From Parazoarcus communis (GTDB lineage: Bacteria > Pseudomonadota > Gammaproteobacteria > Burkholderiales > Rhodocyclaceae): a stretch of DNA of 64,000 bases. The DNA lies in the NCBI RefSeq assembly GCF_003111665.1, contig NZ_CP022188.1, positions 1,302,001 to 1,366,000 of the forward strand. The letters run 5' to 3'. Under the pieces are notes generated by a model that was not told the origin of the DNA, searched no databases, and saw nothing but the letters and a program-made list of their open reading frames with translations. A program made the position numbers and the translations under genes. Below, in pieces: positions 55,455-64,000 of the stretch; the stretch's first letter is position 1, and each line of letters begins with the position of its first letter.

Positions 55455-56930
55455 ATGATTGCCTCTGCCGGGCTGCGGCCCATCCCTGAAACTGTTTCCT
55501 CTTCATCGCGTACCACTCGCTTTGCGCTGACGCTGGCGGCCGTGCTCACCTTGTCCGGGTGCATGACCGTGGGGCCGGACTATCAGCAGCCGCAGACTGC
55601 CGTTCCGGCGAATTGGTCTGCCACCGGTGAGGTGGAGGCGCCGGACGCGACCGTGCTGGCCGAATGGTGGCGGCAGTATCAGGACCCGGTCCTCGACGGG
55701 CTGGTCGCCGACGCACTGGCTGCCAATCTCGATCTGGCGACTGCGCGGGCGCAACTGCGCGAGGCGCGCGCGCGACGCACGCTGGCCGGCGCGGCGCTGG
55801 GGCCGTCGCTGACGGCGTCGGGTTCGGCGAGCCGGTCGAGGACGAGCTCTGAGAGCAGCAGCGGCACCACGAGTGATCTCTTCAGCGCGGATTTCGACGC
55901 CAGCTGGGAGCCGGACATCTTCGGTGGCCTGAAGCGCGGGGCAGAGGCGGCAGAGGGCGATCTCGGTGCCAGTGCCGAGAGCCTGCGTGACACGCGGGTG
56001 TCGCTGGTGGCCGAAGTGGTGCTCAATTACGTCGAACTGCGCACCGGCGAGCGCCGGCTCGCGGTTGCCGAGGCCAGTGTGGCGGCGCGTGGTGAAACAT
56101 TCGATCTGACCCGCTGGCGGCGACAGGCCGGTCTGGTGTCCGATCTCGACGCGGCGCAGGCGCGCACCGAACTGGAAAGCGCACGTGCCAACCTGCCAGC
56201 GCTGCGCACTGCGGTGACGGAAGCGCAGAACCGGCTTGCGGTGCTGCTCGGGCGCTCACCGGGTGAGCTGGCCTCCAGGCTGACGGAGGCCGACATTCCG
56301 CAGACCGTCGTATCGATGGCGGTGGGGATTCCGGCCGACACCCTGCGTCAGCGCCCGGACGTACGCGCGGCTGAACGCAGGCCGGCTGCACAGACGGCGC
56401 GCCTGGGCGAAGCCGAGGCGGCACGTTACCCGAGCTTCAGCCTGTCTGGCTCGCTCGGCCTCAGTGCGCTCAGCCTGGATGCACTCGGCAGTACGGGGTC
56501 GGTGACGCGATCGCTGCTGGCCGGTATTTCGGCGCCGATCTTCGACTCCGGGCGCATCGCAGCCAACATCGAAATTCAGGACGCCTTGCTCGAACAGGCC
56601 CGGCTCGCCTATCAGGGCGCCGTGCTGACCGCGCTTGAAGATGTCGAGAACGCACTGGTTGCAGTGGCGAACTCCGGCGAACGGCGCACGCAGCTGATAC
56701 AGGCCACGGCCTCGGCACGTGAGGCGCTGCAGATCGCCGAACACCGCTATGCCTCGGGCCTGACCGACTTCCTCAACGTGCTCGACAGCCAGCGCACGCT
56801 GCTCAGCCTCGAAGACCAGCTCGCCAGCAGCACCGGGGAGCTCGCCAGCGCACAGATCCAGCTCTACAAGGCTGTCGGCGGCGGCTGGTCGCCGACAGAT
56901 TCCGCTCAAGATACCAGGACCGCATCATGA
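55455..56930 (+). CDS. NodT-type outer-membrane efflux lipoprotein
   Basis: A 491-residue TolC-like channel of the RND/NodT group. Its signal peptide ends at a lipobox (LTLSGC, Cys36), followed by MTVGPDYQQPQTAVPANW, typical of OprM/NodT. Two repeated helical halves follow (EPDIFGGLKRGAEAAEGD, SGLTDFLNVLDSQRTLLSLE). It forms the outer-membrane exit for the MacA/MacB-like genes downstream, whose first ATG overlaps its stop (ATGA). ATG 55455 was chosen because the signal peptide fits there. The substrate is unknown. Confidence 0.88.
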   Translation: MIASAGLRPIPETVSSSSRTTRFALTLAAVLTLSGCMTVGPDYQQPQTAVPANWSATGEVEAPDATVLAEWWRQYQDPVLDGLVADALAANLDLATARAQLREARARRTLAGAALGPSLTASGSASRSRTSSESSSGTTSDLFSADFDASWEPDIFGGLKRGAEAAEGDLGASAESLRDTRVSLVAEVVLNYVELRTGERRLAVAEASVAARGETFDLTRWRRQAGLVSDLDAAQARTELESARANLPALRTAVTEAQNRLAVLLGRSPGELASRLTEADIPQTVVSMAVGIPADTLRQRPDVRAAERRPAAQTARLGEAEAARYPSFSLSGSLGLSALSLDALGSTGSVTRSLLAGISAPIFDSGRIAANIEIQDALLEQARLAYQGAVLTALEDVENALVAVANSGERRTQLIQATASAREALQIAEHRYASGLTDFLNVLDSQRTLLSLEDQLASSTGELASAQIQLYKAVGGGWSPTDSAQDTRTAS

Positions 56931-58228
56931 ATGACGTATCCGGCAAGGCCGGCAATGGGAAGGCGCCCGACCTCAACGCAATTCTGGCCGGCAGTGGAAG
57001 TGGCGGTGGTCAGGCGCACGGAAAGCGCTGGCTGATTGCGCTCCTTGTGGTGGTGGCGCTGGTGTTTGCGTGGTTCATGTTCGGTGCCAGCAAGGACGCC
57101 GGCCTGCCGCAGTTCCGCACCCAGGCGGCGGAAACCGGCGGGCTGGTGGTCACGGTATCGGCCACGGGCAACCTTGAGCCGACCAATCAGGTCAGCGTGG
57201 GAAGCGAACTGTCGGGCACGGTTGCAGAGGTGCTGGTCGACGACGACGATCGCGTGAAGAAGGGGCAGGTACTGGCCCGGCTCGATCTCTCCAAGCTTGA
57301 GGACAATGTGACCAAGTCGCGTGCGGCGCTGGCGGTAACCGAGGCCAGCCTGGTGCAGGCGCAGGCAACGCGGGAGGAGGCGGCGGCCAAGCTTGACCGC
57401 TACCGTGAAGTATCGCGACTCTCGGGTGGAAAGGTGCCCTCCAGGATCGAAATGGAGGTGGCCGAGGCCGACGTGAAACGCGCCGACTCCACTGTCGCCA
57501 GTGCGCGCGCCAGCATCGCCGAAGCCAAGGCCAGTCTGCAGACCGACCTCACCAACCTCGGCAAGGGCACGATCCGCTCACCGATCGACGGCGTGGTGCT
57601 GGCGCGCGACGTTGACCCGGGCCAGACGGTGGCGGCATCGCTGCAGGCGGTCACGCTGTTTACGTTGGCTGAGGATCTGGCGCGGATGGAGTTGAGCGTG
57701 GACGTCGACGAGGCCGACGTCGGTCAGGTGAAAGCCGGGCTGAAGGCCACGTTCTCGGTGGATGCCTGGCCGGGACGGCGTTTTGCGGCCGCGATTACCC
57801 GGGTCGGCTTCAATGCCACCGATTCCGATGGTGTGATCTCCTATCCCGCAGTGCTGCAGGTGAGCAACGACGATCTCAGCCTGCGACCGGGCATGACCGC
57901 CACCGCCGAGATCACCACGATCACCCGCGATGACGTGCTGCTGGTGCCGAACGCAGCACTGCGCTTCACGCCGCCGGTGCAGCAGGCTGGCGGGAAGTCG
58001 CGGGGCGGCATCCTGTCTTCGCTGATGCCGCGTCCGCCGGGCGGTCCGCCGAAGCAGCAGGTGGTGCTGAAGGAGGGCAGTCAGCAGGTGTGGGTGTTGC
58101 GCGATGGCAATCCGGTGCCGGTCGAGGTGAGCACAGGCGTGACCGACGGTCGCTTCACCGAAATCACCGGAGGCGAGCTCCAGGCCGGTACGCAGGTGAT
58201 CACCGAAACCGTGAGCGCTGCGAAATGA
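56927..58228 (+). CDS. MacA-like membrane-fusion protein
   Basis: A 433-residue periplasmic adaptor with one N-terminal transmembrane segment (about 34-53). The lipoyl halves are ELSGTVAEVLVDDDDRVKKGQ and IRSPIDGVVLARDVDPGQTV, flanking a coiled coil of about 80 residues, and beta-barrel and membrane-proximal domains follow. It links the MacB-type ABC transporter to the NodT channel. ATGA overlaps at both ends indicate a tightly coupled operon. Confidence 0.88.
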   Translation: MNDVSGKAGNGKAPDLNAILAGSGSGGGQAHGKRWLIALLVVVALVFAWFMFGASKDAGLPQFRTQAAETGGLVVTVSATGNLEPTNQVSVGSELSGTVAEVLVDDDDRVKKGQVLARLDLSKLEDNVTKSRAALAVTEASLVQAQATREEAAAKLDRYREVSRLSGGKVPSRIEMEVAEADVKRADSTVASARASIAEAKASLQTDLTNLGKGTIRSPIDGVVLARDVDPGQTVAASLQAVTLFTLAEDLARMELSVDVDEADVGQVKAGLKATFSVDAWPGRRFAAAITRVGFNATDSDGVISYPAVLQVSNDDLSLRPGMTATAEITTITRDDVLLVPNAALRFTPPVQQAGGKSRGGILSSLMPRPPGGPPKQQVVLKEGSQQVWVLRDGNPVPVEVSTGVTDGRFTEITGGELQAGTQVITETVSAAK

Positions 58229-58944
58229 GCGCCGGCACGGGCTCCACGATGCCGCTGATCCGGCTCTCGGGCATCACCCGCAGCTATGGGCGCGGCGCGG
58301 CCGAGTTTCAGGCACTGAAGGGCATCGATCTTGACGTCGACGAGGGCGACTTTGTCGCCGTGATGGGGCCGAGCGGGTCGGGTAAGTCGACGGCGATGAA
58401 CATTCTCGGGTGCCTCGACTCGCCGACGGCAGGCAGTTACGAGTTTCAGGGTGTGCACGTGGAGCGCATGACACGCGACCAGCGGGCCTTGCTGCGGCGG
58501 CATTTTCTCGGCTTCGTGTTCCAGGGCTTCAACCTGCTGTCGCGCACCACCGCGCTGGAGAACGTCGAACTGCCGCTGATCTATCGCGGCGAACCGGCAG
58601 CATCCCGTCACGCCGCTGCGCGCGCCGCGCTCAAGCAGGTCGGGCTCGAGGGCTGGGAAGACCACGCGCCCAACGAACTCTCCGGTGGTCAGCAGCAGCG
58701 CGTTGCCATCGCCCGCGCCATCGTCACCGGTCCCAAGGTCCTGCTTGCCGATGAGCCAACCGGCAACCTCGATACCCACAACAGCCAGGAGATCATGGAA
58801 CTGATCGCGGGCCTCAATCGCGAGCACGGCATCACCGTGCTCATGGTCACCCACGAGCCGGACATGGCCGCCTACGCGAAACGTGTGGTGCGCTTCGTCG
58901 ATGGTCGGGTGGACAGCGATCATCGGCAGGAGGCCTGCGCCTGA
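58225..58944 (+). CDS. MacB-type ABC transporter ATPase
   Basis: A 239-residue ATPase of the MacB/LolD group. It has Walker A GPSGSGKST, Q-loop FQGFN, signature LSGGQQQR, Walker B VLLADEPTGNLD and an H-loop histidine in MVTHEPD. It is encoded separately from its permease, unlike the fused E. coli MacB. ATG 58225 overlaps the MacA-like stop as ATGA. Confidence 0.93.
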   Translation: MSAGTGSTMPLIRLSGITRSYGRGAAEFQALKGIDLDVDEGDFVAVMGPSGSGKSTAMNILGCLDSPTAGSYEFQGVHVERMTRDQRALLRRHFLGFVFQGFNLLSRTTALENVELPLIYRGEPAASRHAAARAALKQVGLEGWEDHAPNELSGGQQQRVAIARAIVTGPKVLLADEPTGNLDTHNSQEIMELIAGLNREHGITVLMVTHEPDMAAYAKRVVRFVDGRVDSDHRQEACA

Positions 58945-60146
58945 TGCTGTGGAATACCTTACTGCTGGCGATGCGGGCAATCCGCCGCAACCTGATGCGC
59001 TCCTTCCTGACCATTCTCGGGGTGGTGATCGGGGTGGCGGCGGTCATCACCATGGTGACGCTGGGCAACGGTGCGACGCGCTCGGTAGCCGATCAGATCG
59101 CCAGCATGGGCAGCAACTTGCTCATGGTGCGCCCGGGGCAGCGCTTCGGACCGGGCAGCGATGAGGCGGCCAAGTTCAAGGCCGCCGACGTCGAGGCGAT
59201 ACGCAACCAGATCACCGGCGCCGCAGCCGTGGCGCCGGTGGCGAACAGTGGGGCGACCGTGGTCTATCAGGCACGGAACTGGTCGGCCATGGTGACTGGC
59301 ACCAGCAACGACTACTTCAGTGCGGCGGGCTGGGAACTGGTCGCCGGGCGGGGCTTTACCGACGCAGAAGAGCGGTCCGGCAAGGCCGTGTGCGTGATCG
59401 GCAGCACGGTGCGCGAGAACCTCTTTGGCGCACAGAATCCGGTGGGCGCGGAGATCCGCATCAGTCAGTTCGCCTGCGAGGTGATCGGGCTGCTGAAGTC
59501 CAAGGGGCAGTCGGCGATGGGCTCGGACCAGGACGACACCATCGTCATGCCGCTGCGCACCGTGCAACGCCGGCTGAGCGGCAGCCAGGACATCAACATG
59601 CTGATGGTCTCCGCCAGCAGTACGGATGCGGTCGATGCCATCAAGACCCAGCTCGAAAAATTGCTGCGCGAACGCCGCAACATCGGCGAAAACGAGGACG
59701 ACAACTTTCGCGTGATGGACACCCGGCAGCTTGCCGAAACCCTCACCGGTACCACCCGCATCCTCACCATGCTGCTGGGGGCCGTGGCGGCGGTGAGTCT
59801 GCTGGTAGGCGGCATCGGCATCATGAACATCATGCTGGTGTCGGTCACCGAGCGCACCCGCGAGATCGGCATCCGGCTGGCCATCGGCGCACTCGAACGC
59901 GAAGTGCTGCTGCAGTTCCTGATCGAGGCAGTGGTGCTCTCCAGCCTCGGGGGCGTGATCGGCATCCTCCTCGCGGCGGCGGCCTCCATTGCCTTGTCCG
60001 GCGTCATGAACATCGACTACCTGTTCGACCCCTCCATCAACCTGCTGTCCTTCCTGTTTTCGGCGGCGATTGGCGTGGTGTTCGGCTACTTCCCGGCACG
60101 TCGGGCGGCACAGCTCGATCCGATCGAGGCGCTGCGACACGAGTAA
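58944..60146 (+). CDS. MacB-type ABC transporter permease
   Basis: A 400-residue permease of the MacB/FtsX fold with four transmembrane segments. The first is at about 17-40 (SFLTILGVVIGVAAVITMVT). A periplasmic MacB-PCD domain follows (45-245), then three further segments near 275-300, 325-350 and 360-385 (GGIGIMNIMLVSVTERTREI is the coupling region). It completes a mechanotransmission-type tripartite exporter with the three genes upstream. It is convergent with pqqE, 49 bases away. Confidence 0.92.
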   Translation: MLWNTLLLAMRAIRRNLMRSFLTILGVVIGVAAVITMVTLGNGATRSVADQIASMGSNLLMVRPGQRFGPGSDEAAKFKAADVEAIRNQITGAAAVAPVANSGATVVYQARNWSAMVTGTSNDYFSAAGWELVAGRGFTDAEERSGKAVCVIGSTVRENLFGAQNPVGAEIRISQFACEVIGLLKSKGQSAMGSDQDDTIVMPLRTVQRRLSGSQDINMLMVSASSTDAVDAIKTQLEKLLRERRNIGENEDDNFRVMDTRQLAETLTGTTRILTMLLGAVAAVSLLVGGIGIMNIMLVSVTERTREIGIRLAIGALEREVLLQFLIEAVVLSSLGGVIGILLAAAASIALSGVMNIDYLFDPSINLLSFLFSAAIGVVFGYFPARRAAQLDPIEALRHE

Positions 60147-60195
60147 GCCTTGCTGCTGCAGGAGAAGGTGGCCATGTCTGCACAGGGGCGTCAGA

Positions 60196-61350
60196 TCAGT
60201 CGCTCAGCACCGGGCGCTTGCGCGACTCTTCGGGGCTGCGGAACACCAGCGGTGCTTCGTGCAGCCGTCGATCCCCGCTCTGTGCGCGTTCGACGGCGGC
60301 GGTGACGACGTGGTGATGGGGTGACTTGTCGCATACCGGGTCGGCGGCCGCCGGGTCGCCGGTGAGCATGAAGGCCTGGCAACGGCAGCCGCCGAGGTCT
60401 TTTTCCTTGTCCGGGCAGCTGCGGCAGCTGTCTTTCATCCAGCCGTCGCCGCGGTAGCGGTTGAAGCCTTCCGAGTCGTACCAGATCTGCTTCACGTCCA
60501 TGTCGCGCACATTCGGAAAGCTCAGGCCGGGCAGCATGGCGGCGGTGTGGCAGGGCACGGCGGTGCCGTCGGGGGTGACGGTGAGGAAGACGTTGCCCCA
60601 TCCGTTCATGCACTTCTTGGGACGGTTCTCGTAGTAGTCGGGCACCACGTAGAAGATGCGGATGCGGTCGCCGTACTGCTCGCGGCGTGCGTTGGTGACC
60701 CGCTCGGCGCGTTCGATCTGTTCGCGTGAGGGCAGCAGCTGGTCGCGGTTGAGCAGCGCCCACGAGTAGTACTGGCTGTTGGCGAGCTCGAGGTATTCGG
60801 CGTCCAGCTCCACCGCCATGTCGATGATGCGGTCGATGTAGTCGATGTTGAGGCGGTGGATCACGCAGTTCATCACCATCGGCCAGCCATTGGCCTTGAT
60901 GATGGCGGCCACTTTCTGCTTCAGTTCGAAGGTGCGGGTGTGCGACAGGAAATCGTTGAGCTCGCGGGTGGAGTCCTGAAACGAGAGCTGGATGTGATCC
61001 AGACCGGCTTCCTTGAGCGCGGCGGCGCGGCTTTCGGTGAGGCCGACGCCCGAGGTGAGCAGGTTGGTGTAGAAGCCCAGCCTGTGCGCTTCGGCCACCA
61101 GAATTTCGAGATCGTCGCGCAACAGCGGCTCACCGCCCGAGAAGCCGCATTGCACGCTGCCTGCCGCACGCGCCTCGCGCAGCACGCGCAGCCAGTCGTC
61201 GGTGGAGAGCTCGTCGGGGTGGTGGGCGAAATCGACCGGGTTGTAGCAGAACACGCAATGCAGCGGGCAGCGGTAGGTGAGTTCGGCCAGCAACCACAGC
61301 GGCGGGCCGATTTGCGGGCTGGCGTGTTCCGGGGCTGCGGGCGTGTTCAT
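60196..61350 (-). CDS. pqqE: PqqE, radical SAM enzyme of PQQ synthesis
   Basis: Forms the Glu-Tyr carbon-carbon crosslink in PqqA. The 384 residues include the radical SAM motif CPLHCVFC near residue 28, FSGGEPLLR for SAM binding, and a C-terminal SPASM cluster region (KKCMNGWGN, CRSCPDKEKDLGGCRCQAF). It is translated one base after the pqqD stop. The C-terminal end (RRLHEAPLVFRSPEESRKRP) is typical. It acts with PqqD, which presents PqqA. Confidence 0.97.
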   Translation of the reverse strand: MNTPAAPEHASPQIGPPLWLLAELTYRCPLHCVFCYNPVDFAHHPDELSTDDWLRVLREARAAGSVQCGFSGGEPLLRDDLEILVAEAHRLGFYTNLLTSGVGLTESRAAALKEAGLDHIQLSFQDSTRELNDFLSHTRTFELKQKVAAIIKANGWPMVMNCVIHRLNIDYIDRIIDMAVELDAEYLELANSQYYSWALLNRDQLLPSREQIERAERVTNARREQYGDRIRIFYVVPDYYENRPKKCMNGWGNVFLTVTPDGTAVPCHTAAMLPGLSFPNVRDMDVKQIWYDSEGFNRYRGDGWMKDSCRSCPDKEKDLGGCRCQAFMLTGDPAAADPVCDKSPHHHVVTAAVERAQSGDRRLHEAPLVFRSPEESRKRPVLSD

Positions 61351-61351
61351 G

Positions 61352-61639
61352 TCAGTACTCGATCCAGTGCTGCTGCTCCGCCATGGCGAGAAAGGCGAGC
61401 ACGTCAGTCTGCAGCTTGGTGGTGTCGAAGGCCTGTTCGAGGTCGGTGACCAGCGCGGCCACGGTCTGCTCGCCGCTGCAGCGCTTCAGGATTTCGCCAG
61501 CGCTCTGATTGAGCTTCACCATGCCTTCGGGGTAGAGCAGCACCCAGGCCTGCTGCGCGTCTTCCCATTGCAGGCGGAATTTCTTCGATACGCGCGGCAT
61601 GGCCGCGAGCATGTCGCGTTCCGGTGTCGCGGTGCTCAT
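61352..61639 (-). CDS. pqqD: PqqD, PqqA peptide chaperone
   Basis: A 95-residue peptide-binding chaperone of the RRE/PqqD fold ([39 protein letters not shown]). It binds PqqA and delivers it to PqqE. Its start ATG 61639 overlaps the pqqC stop as ATGA. A PqqD-like domain also occurs in the unrelated M50-HlyD fusion at 24.5-26.6 kb. Confidence 0.95.
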   Translation of the reverse strand: MSTATPERDMLAAMPRVSKKFRLQWEDAQQAWVLLYPEGMVKLNQSAGEILKRCSGEQTVAALVTDLEQAFDTTKLQTDVLAFLAMAEQQHWIEY

Positions 61640-62427
61640 GCCTTCGGCCCCTTGATCTCGATTTCGCACTGGCTGAGCATGATGGCGTCGGCCAGCGCCC
61701 ACAGCACGTCGAGCTTGAACTGCAGGATGTCGAGCGCACGCTGCTGCATCGCCCGGCTCTGGCTGAAATACTCCAGGGTGAAGCGCAGGCCGTGCTCCAC
61801 GTCGCGGCGTGCCTGGGTGAGGCGGTTCCTGAAGTACTGCAGGCCTTCGGTGTCGACCCAGGGATACTGGGTGGGCCAGGTGTCGATGCGCTGCTGGTGG
61901 ATGTGCGGGGCGAAGAGTTCCGTCAGGCTGGAGGCGATGGCTTCCTGCCACGGGCGCTGGCGGGCAAAGTTGATGTAGGCATCGACCGCGAAGCGCGCGG
62001 CTGGGGCGACGAAGCGCAGCGAGGTGACATCGTCGCGGCTCAGGCCGACCGCTTCGCCGAGCCGGATCCAGGCTTCGATGCCACCGGCGTCTTCCAGGCC
62101 GCCGATCTGGTAGCCGTCGTGGTCGAGGATGCGCTGTATCCACTCGCGGCGGATCTCGCGGTCGGGGCAGTTGGAGAGGATCGCCGCGTCCTTCACCGGA
62201 ATCGCGATCTGGTAGTAGAAGCGGTTGGCGACCCAGCCACGCAGCTGCGCTGGCGTGAGCTCGCCCGCGGCCATCATCAGGTGGAAGGGATGATGGATGT
62301 GGTAGCTGGTGCCCTTCTCGCGCAGCAGGGCTTCGAACTCGGCCGGCGACCACGGCGCCTCCTGCGTTGCGGCAAGGCTGATGTCGGCGATATGTTCGAT
62401 GGTGTTGTCGGTGTCGAATGCGATCAC
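61636..62427 (-). CDS. pqqC: PqqC, pyrroloquinoline-quinone synthase
   Basis: Catalyses the last ring closure and eight-electron oxidation of PQQ synthesis. The 263 residues form a helical fold ([60 protein letters not shown]). Its start is GTG 62427, overlapping the pqqB stop as GTGA; longer readings lack family sequence. It is slightly longer than the usual 250 residues at the N-terminus. Confidence 0.96.
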   Translation of the reverse strand: MIAFDTDNTIEHIADISLAATQEAPWSPAEFEALLREKGTSYHIHHPFHLMMAAGELTPAQLRGWVANRFYYQIAIPVKDAAILSNCPDREIRREWIQRILDHDGYQIGGLEDAGGIEAWIRLGEAVGLSRDDVTSLRFVAPAARFAVDAYINFARQRPWQEAIASSLTELFAPHIHQQRIDTWPTQYPWVDTEGLQYFRNRLTQARRDVEHGLRFTLEYFSQSRAMQQRALDILQFKLDVLWALADAIMLSQCEIEIKGPKA

Positions 62428-63338
62428 AGTTCGATCTCCATGCCGTCGAAAGCGACCTCGATGCCGCGCGCGCTCAGGCTTGCGCGCTGAGGGCTGTCTT
62501 CGTCGAGGATCGGGTTGGTGTTGTTGATGTGGATCAGCACCTTGCGCGTGGTGGCGGGCAGGCGATCCAGCCATTCGAGCATGCCGCCCGCGCCCGATTG
62601 CGGCAGGTGGCCCATGGCACGCGAGGTCTTCTGCGAGGCGCCGAGGCGGATCATCTCGTCGTCGGTCCACAGCGTGCCGTCGACGAGCACGCAGTCGGCC
62701 CGTTCCATCGCGGCCCACACATGCGGCTCCATCTCGCCGAGGCCCGGGGCGTAGAACACGCGCTTGCCGTTTTTCGTGTTGATCAGGCTGACGCCGATGT
62801 TGTCGCCCGGCTGCGGACGGTCGCGGTGCGGGGAGTAGGGCGGCGCGTTGCTGGTCAGCGGCAGGGCCTCGAAACCGAGGCCGGCGGCGCGCTCGATGCT
62901 GAAGGCGCCGGCCAGCGGCACCTCATGCCAGTCGATGCCGGCATAGTGGCCGAGCACGCCAAACAGCGGGTTGCCCACCGACAGGTCTTCGCGCACGCCG
63001 GGCGTGCACCAGACGGGCCACGGCTGGCGATGTTCGCGCAGCATGTAGAGGCCGGTGGTGTGGTCGATCTGTGCATCGATGAGCACGATGGCGGCGATGG
63101 CGGTGTCGCGCAGGGCGCGGCCGGGCTGAAGTTCGGGGAAGCTGCGCAGCTGCTGCAGTACATCCGGGGAGGCGTTGAACAGTACCCAGTGCTCGTTGTC
63201 GCCGCTGACTGCAATCGACGACTGGGTTCTGGCCTGGGCGCGGATGCTGCCTTTGCGCAGGCCGTCGCAGTTGGGGCAGTTGCAGTTCCACTGCGGAAAT
63301 CCACCGCCAGCTGCGGCACCGAGTACTCGTATTCTCAC
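62424..63338 (-). CDS. pqqB: PqqB, MBL-fold hydroxylase of PQQ synthesis
   Basis: A 304-residue metallo-beta-lactamase-fold protein starting [20 protein letters not shown], with the CNCPNC zinc knuckle and [17 protein letters not shown]. It hydroxylates the tyrosine of the crosslinked precursor. GTG 63338 has a GGGAGG site upstream; a longer reading into the pqqA-pqqB hairpin has none. Confidence 0.96.
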   Translation of the reverse strand: MRIRVLGAAAGGGFPQWNCNCPNCDGLRKGSIRAQARTQSSIAVSGDNEHWVLFNASPDVLQQLRSFPELQPGRALRDTAIAAIVLIDAQIDHTTGLYMLREHRQPWPVWCTPGVREDLSVGNPLFGVLGHYAGIDWHEVPLAGAFSIERAAGLGFEALPLTSNAPPYSPHRDRPQPGDNIGVSLINTKNGKRVFYAPGLGEMEPHVWAAMERADCVLVDGTLWTDDEMIRLGASQKTSRAMGHLPQSGAGGMLEWLDRLPATTRKVLIHINNTNPILDEDSPQRASLSARGIEVAFDGMEIEL

Positions 63339-63360
63339 GCGGCCTCCCGATTCATTCGTG

Positions 63361-63389
63361 GGTGGGGCGGCCGACCTGCCCGCCCCACC
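63361..63389 (-). terminator. Attenuator hairpin between pqqA and pqqB
   Basis: GGTGGGGCGG pairs perfectly with CCGCCCCACC over nine bases. There is no T run. It lies just after the pqqA stop, where a stabilising or attenuating hairpin would raise pqqA RNA relative to pqqB-E. Confidence 0.75.
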
Positions 63390-63397
63390 GGGGCACA

Positions 63398-63472
63398 TCA
63401 GCGGTTGGCGATGTACATCGTGATTTCAAAACCAAAGCGAAAATCGCAAGCTGCAGGCGTTTCCCATTTCAT
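63398..63472 (-). CDS. pqqA: PqqA, PQQ precursor peptide
   Basis: A 24-residue peptide, [20 protein letters not shown] followed by IANR. The Glu and Tyr of the E-x-x-x-Y core (FEITMY) supply the PQQ backbone. GGAG lies 10 bases before the ATG. It is first in the operon, ahead of a hairpin. Confidence 0.96.
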   Translation of the reverse strand: MKWETPAACDFRFGFEITMYIANR

Positions 63473-63669
63473 GGCGTGTCTCCAGTGTGGTTTCTGAACC
63501 GTGACTGCCGGCATGGCAGGGCACGACTGCATGGTGCGCCGCCGGGCGCTGGCGCGCATCGCGCATCTCTTGAAAGCCATCTAGCGATTTTCTGGAGATT
63601 GTCCGCAGCGCACCGGAACGCAGCCTTGCAGCCCGAGCAATCCGTAACCGGGCACGATATGATCTGACA

Positions 63670-64000
63670 ATGACCCTTCCCACCATTCCGCCTGCCGCCG
63701 ACGAACCCACCGCCGGCGCCCTGTTCGATGCGATCGAGCCCTTCAACCACGGCCATGTGGACGTGGGCGACGGTTATCAAGTCTATTTTGAGGAGTGCGG
63801 CGCGCCGGATGGCATGCCGGTGCTGTTCCTGCATGGCGGGCCGGGCAGCGGTTGCAGCGAGCGCCATCGTCAGTTGCTCGATCCCGCGCTGTTTCGCGTG
63901 GTGCTGTTCGATCAGCGTGGCTGCGGCCGCAGCACGCCGCGCGGCGAGATTGCAGCCAACACCACGGACCACCTGGTCGCCGACATCGAGCGCCTGCGCA
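63670..64000 (+). CDS. pip: Proline iminopeptidase, N-terminal part (runs off window)
   Basis: The first 110 residues of an alpha/beta hydrolase of the S33 family. HGGPGSG (oxyanion loop) and FDQRGCGRSTP are the family hallmarks. The nucleophile motif GGSWG lies beyond the window. It releases N-terminal proline from peptides. It is divergent from pqqA, about 200 bases away, and could process peptides, though a link to PQQ maturation is speculation. Confidence 0.9.
   Translation, partial: MTLPTIPPAADEPTAGALFDAIEPFNHGHVDVGDGYQVYFEECGAPDGMPVLFLHGGPGSGCSERHRQLLDPALFRVVLFDQRGCGRSTPRGEIAANTTDHLVADIERLR

Overview
The window is a GC-rich, densely coded stretch of bacterial chromosome. Gene content points to a betaproteobacterium of the Rhodocyclales type (Azoarcus/Thauera/Aromatoleum-like). 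The evidence is a topB-smg-dprA-LysM block divergent from def-fmt, a PHA-granule phasin, a CowN protein that protects nitrogenase from CO, and a pqqABCDE operon. The genus is an inference from gene content, because there is no rRNA here. I saw no insertion sequence, prophage, integrase or CRISPR array.

Layout. 1-5.9 kb: information-processing and housekeeping genes (topB 5' part, smg, dprA, LysM protein; then def, fmt, htpX). 6-9.5 kb: periplasmic redox and sensing genes (TlpA-like thioredoxin, Tat-exported transglutaminase-like protein, double-Cache protein, tpx). 9.6-11.5 kb: a MocR/PdxR-type regulator with palindromic candidate operators. 11.5-28 kb: a minus-strand array of seven genes, mostly overlapping or nearly abutting. 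It encodes a GAF-HlyD protein, a PqqD-M50 protease-HlyD fusion, a shortened SecA-like ATPase, a HlyD-type adaptor, a 1724-residue LEPR-XLL/DUF4347 repeat protein, a hybrid histidine kinase with two Hpt domains, and a REC-GGDEF-EAL protein. A glycoside hydrolase gene lies divergently across a shared control region. This looks like a poorly described export and surface-display system with its own signalling arm.

29.6-39.8 kb: AMP nucleosidase; a three-gene redox cluster (small exported protein, ferric-reductase-like flavocytochrome, cytochrome b5-like protein) followed by a HypT-like LysR; glutamate dehydrogenase; branched-chain aminotransferase with an odd C-terminal extension; a GcvA-like LysR; a small exported protein; a thioesterase; and a phasin. 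39.9-41 kb: a CooA-like heme CO sensor next to cowN, with a CooA-type site between them. 41-49 kb: alpha/beta hydrolase, FUSC permease, phospholipase D lipoprotein, arsH-arsC, a small membrane protein and an MBL-fold protein.

49.5-54.8 kb: a four-gene unit centred on a soluble ClpA/B-FtsH hybrid with an intact M41 protease site, two small YbjN-like proteins and a membrane protein. An intrinsic terminator sits inside the unit and an AT-rich control region lies ahead of it. It abuts a tiny CDGSH iron-sulfur gene and a tRNA-Leu(GAG). 55.4-60.1 kb: a NodT-MacA-MacB tripartite exporter operon. 60.2-63.5 kb: pqqABCDE on the minus strand, with a hairpin between pqqA and pqqB. The window ends inside a proline iminopeptidase gene.

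The three places most worth attention are the LEPR-XLL/SecA/M50 cluster, the Clp-FtsH hybrid operon, and the CooA-like/cowN pair.
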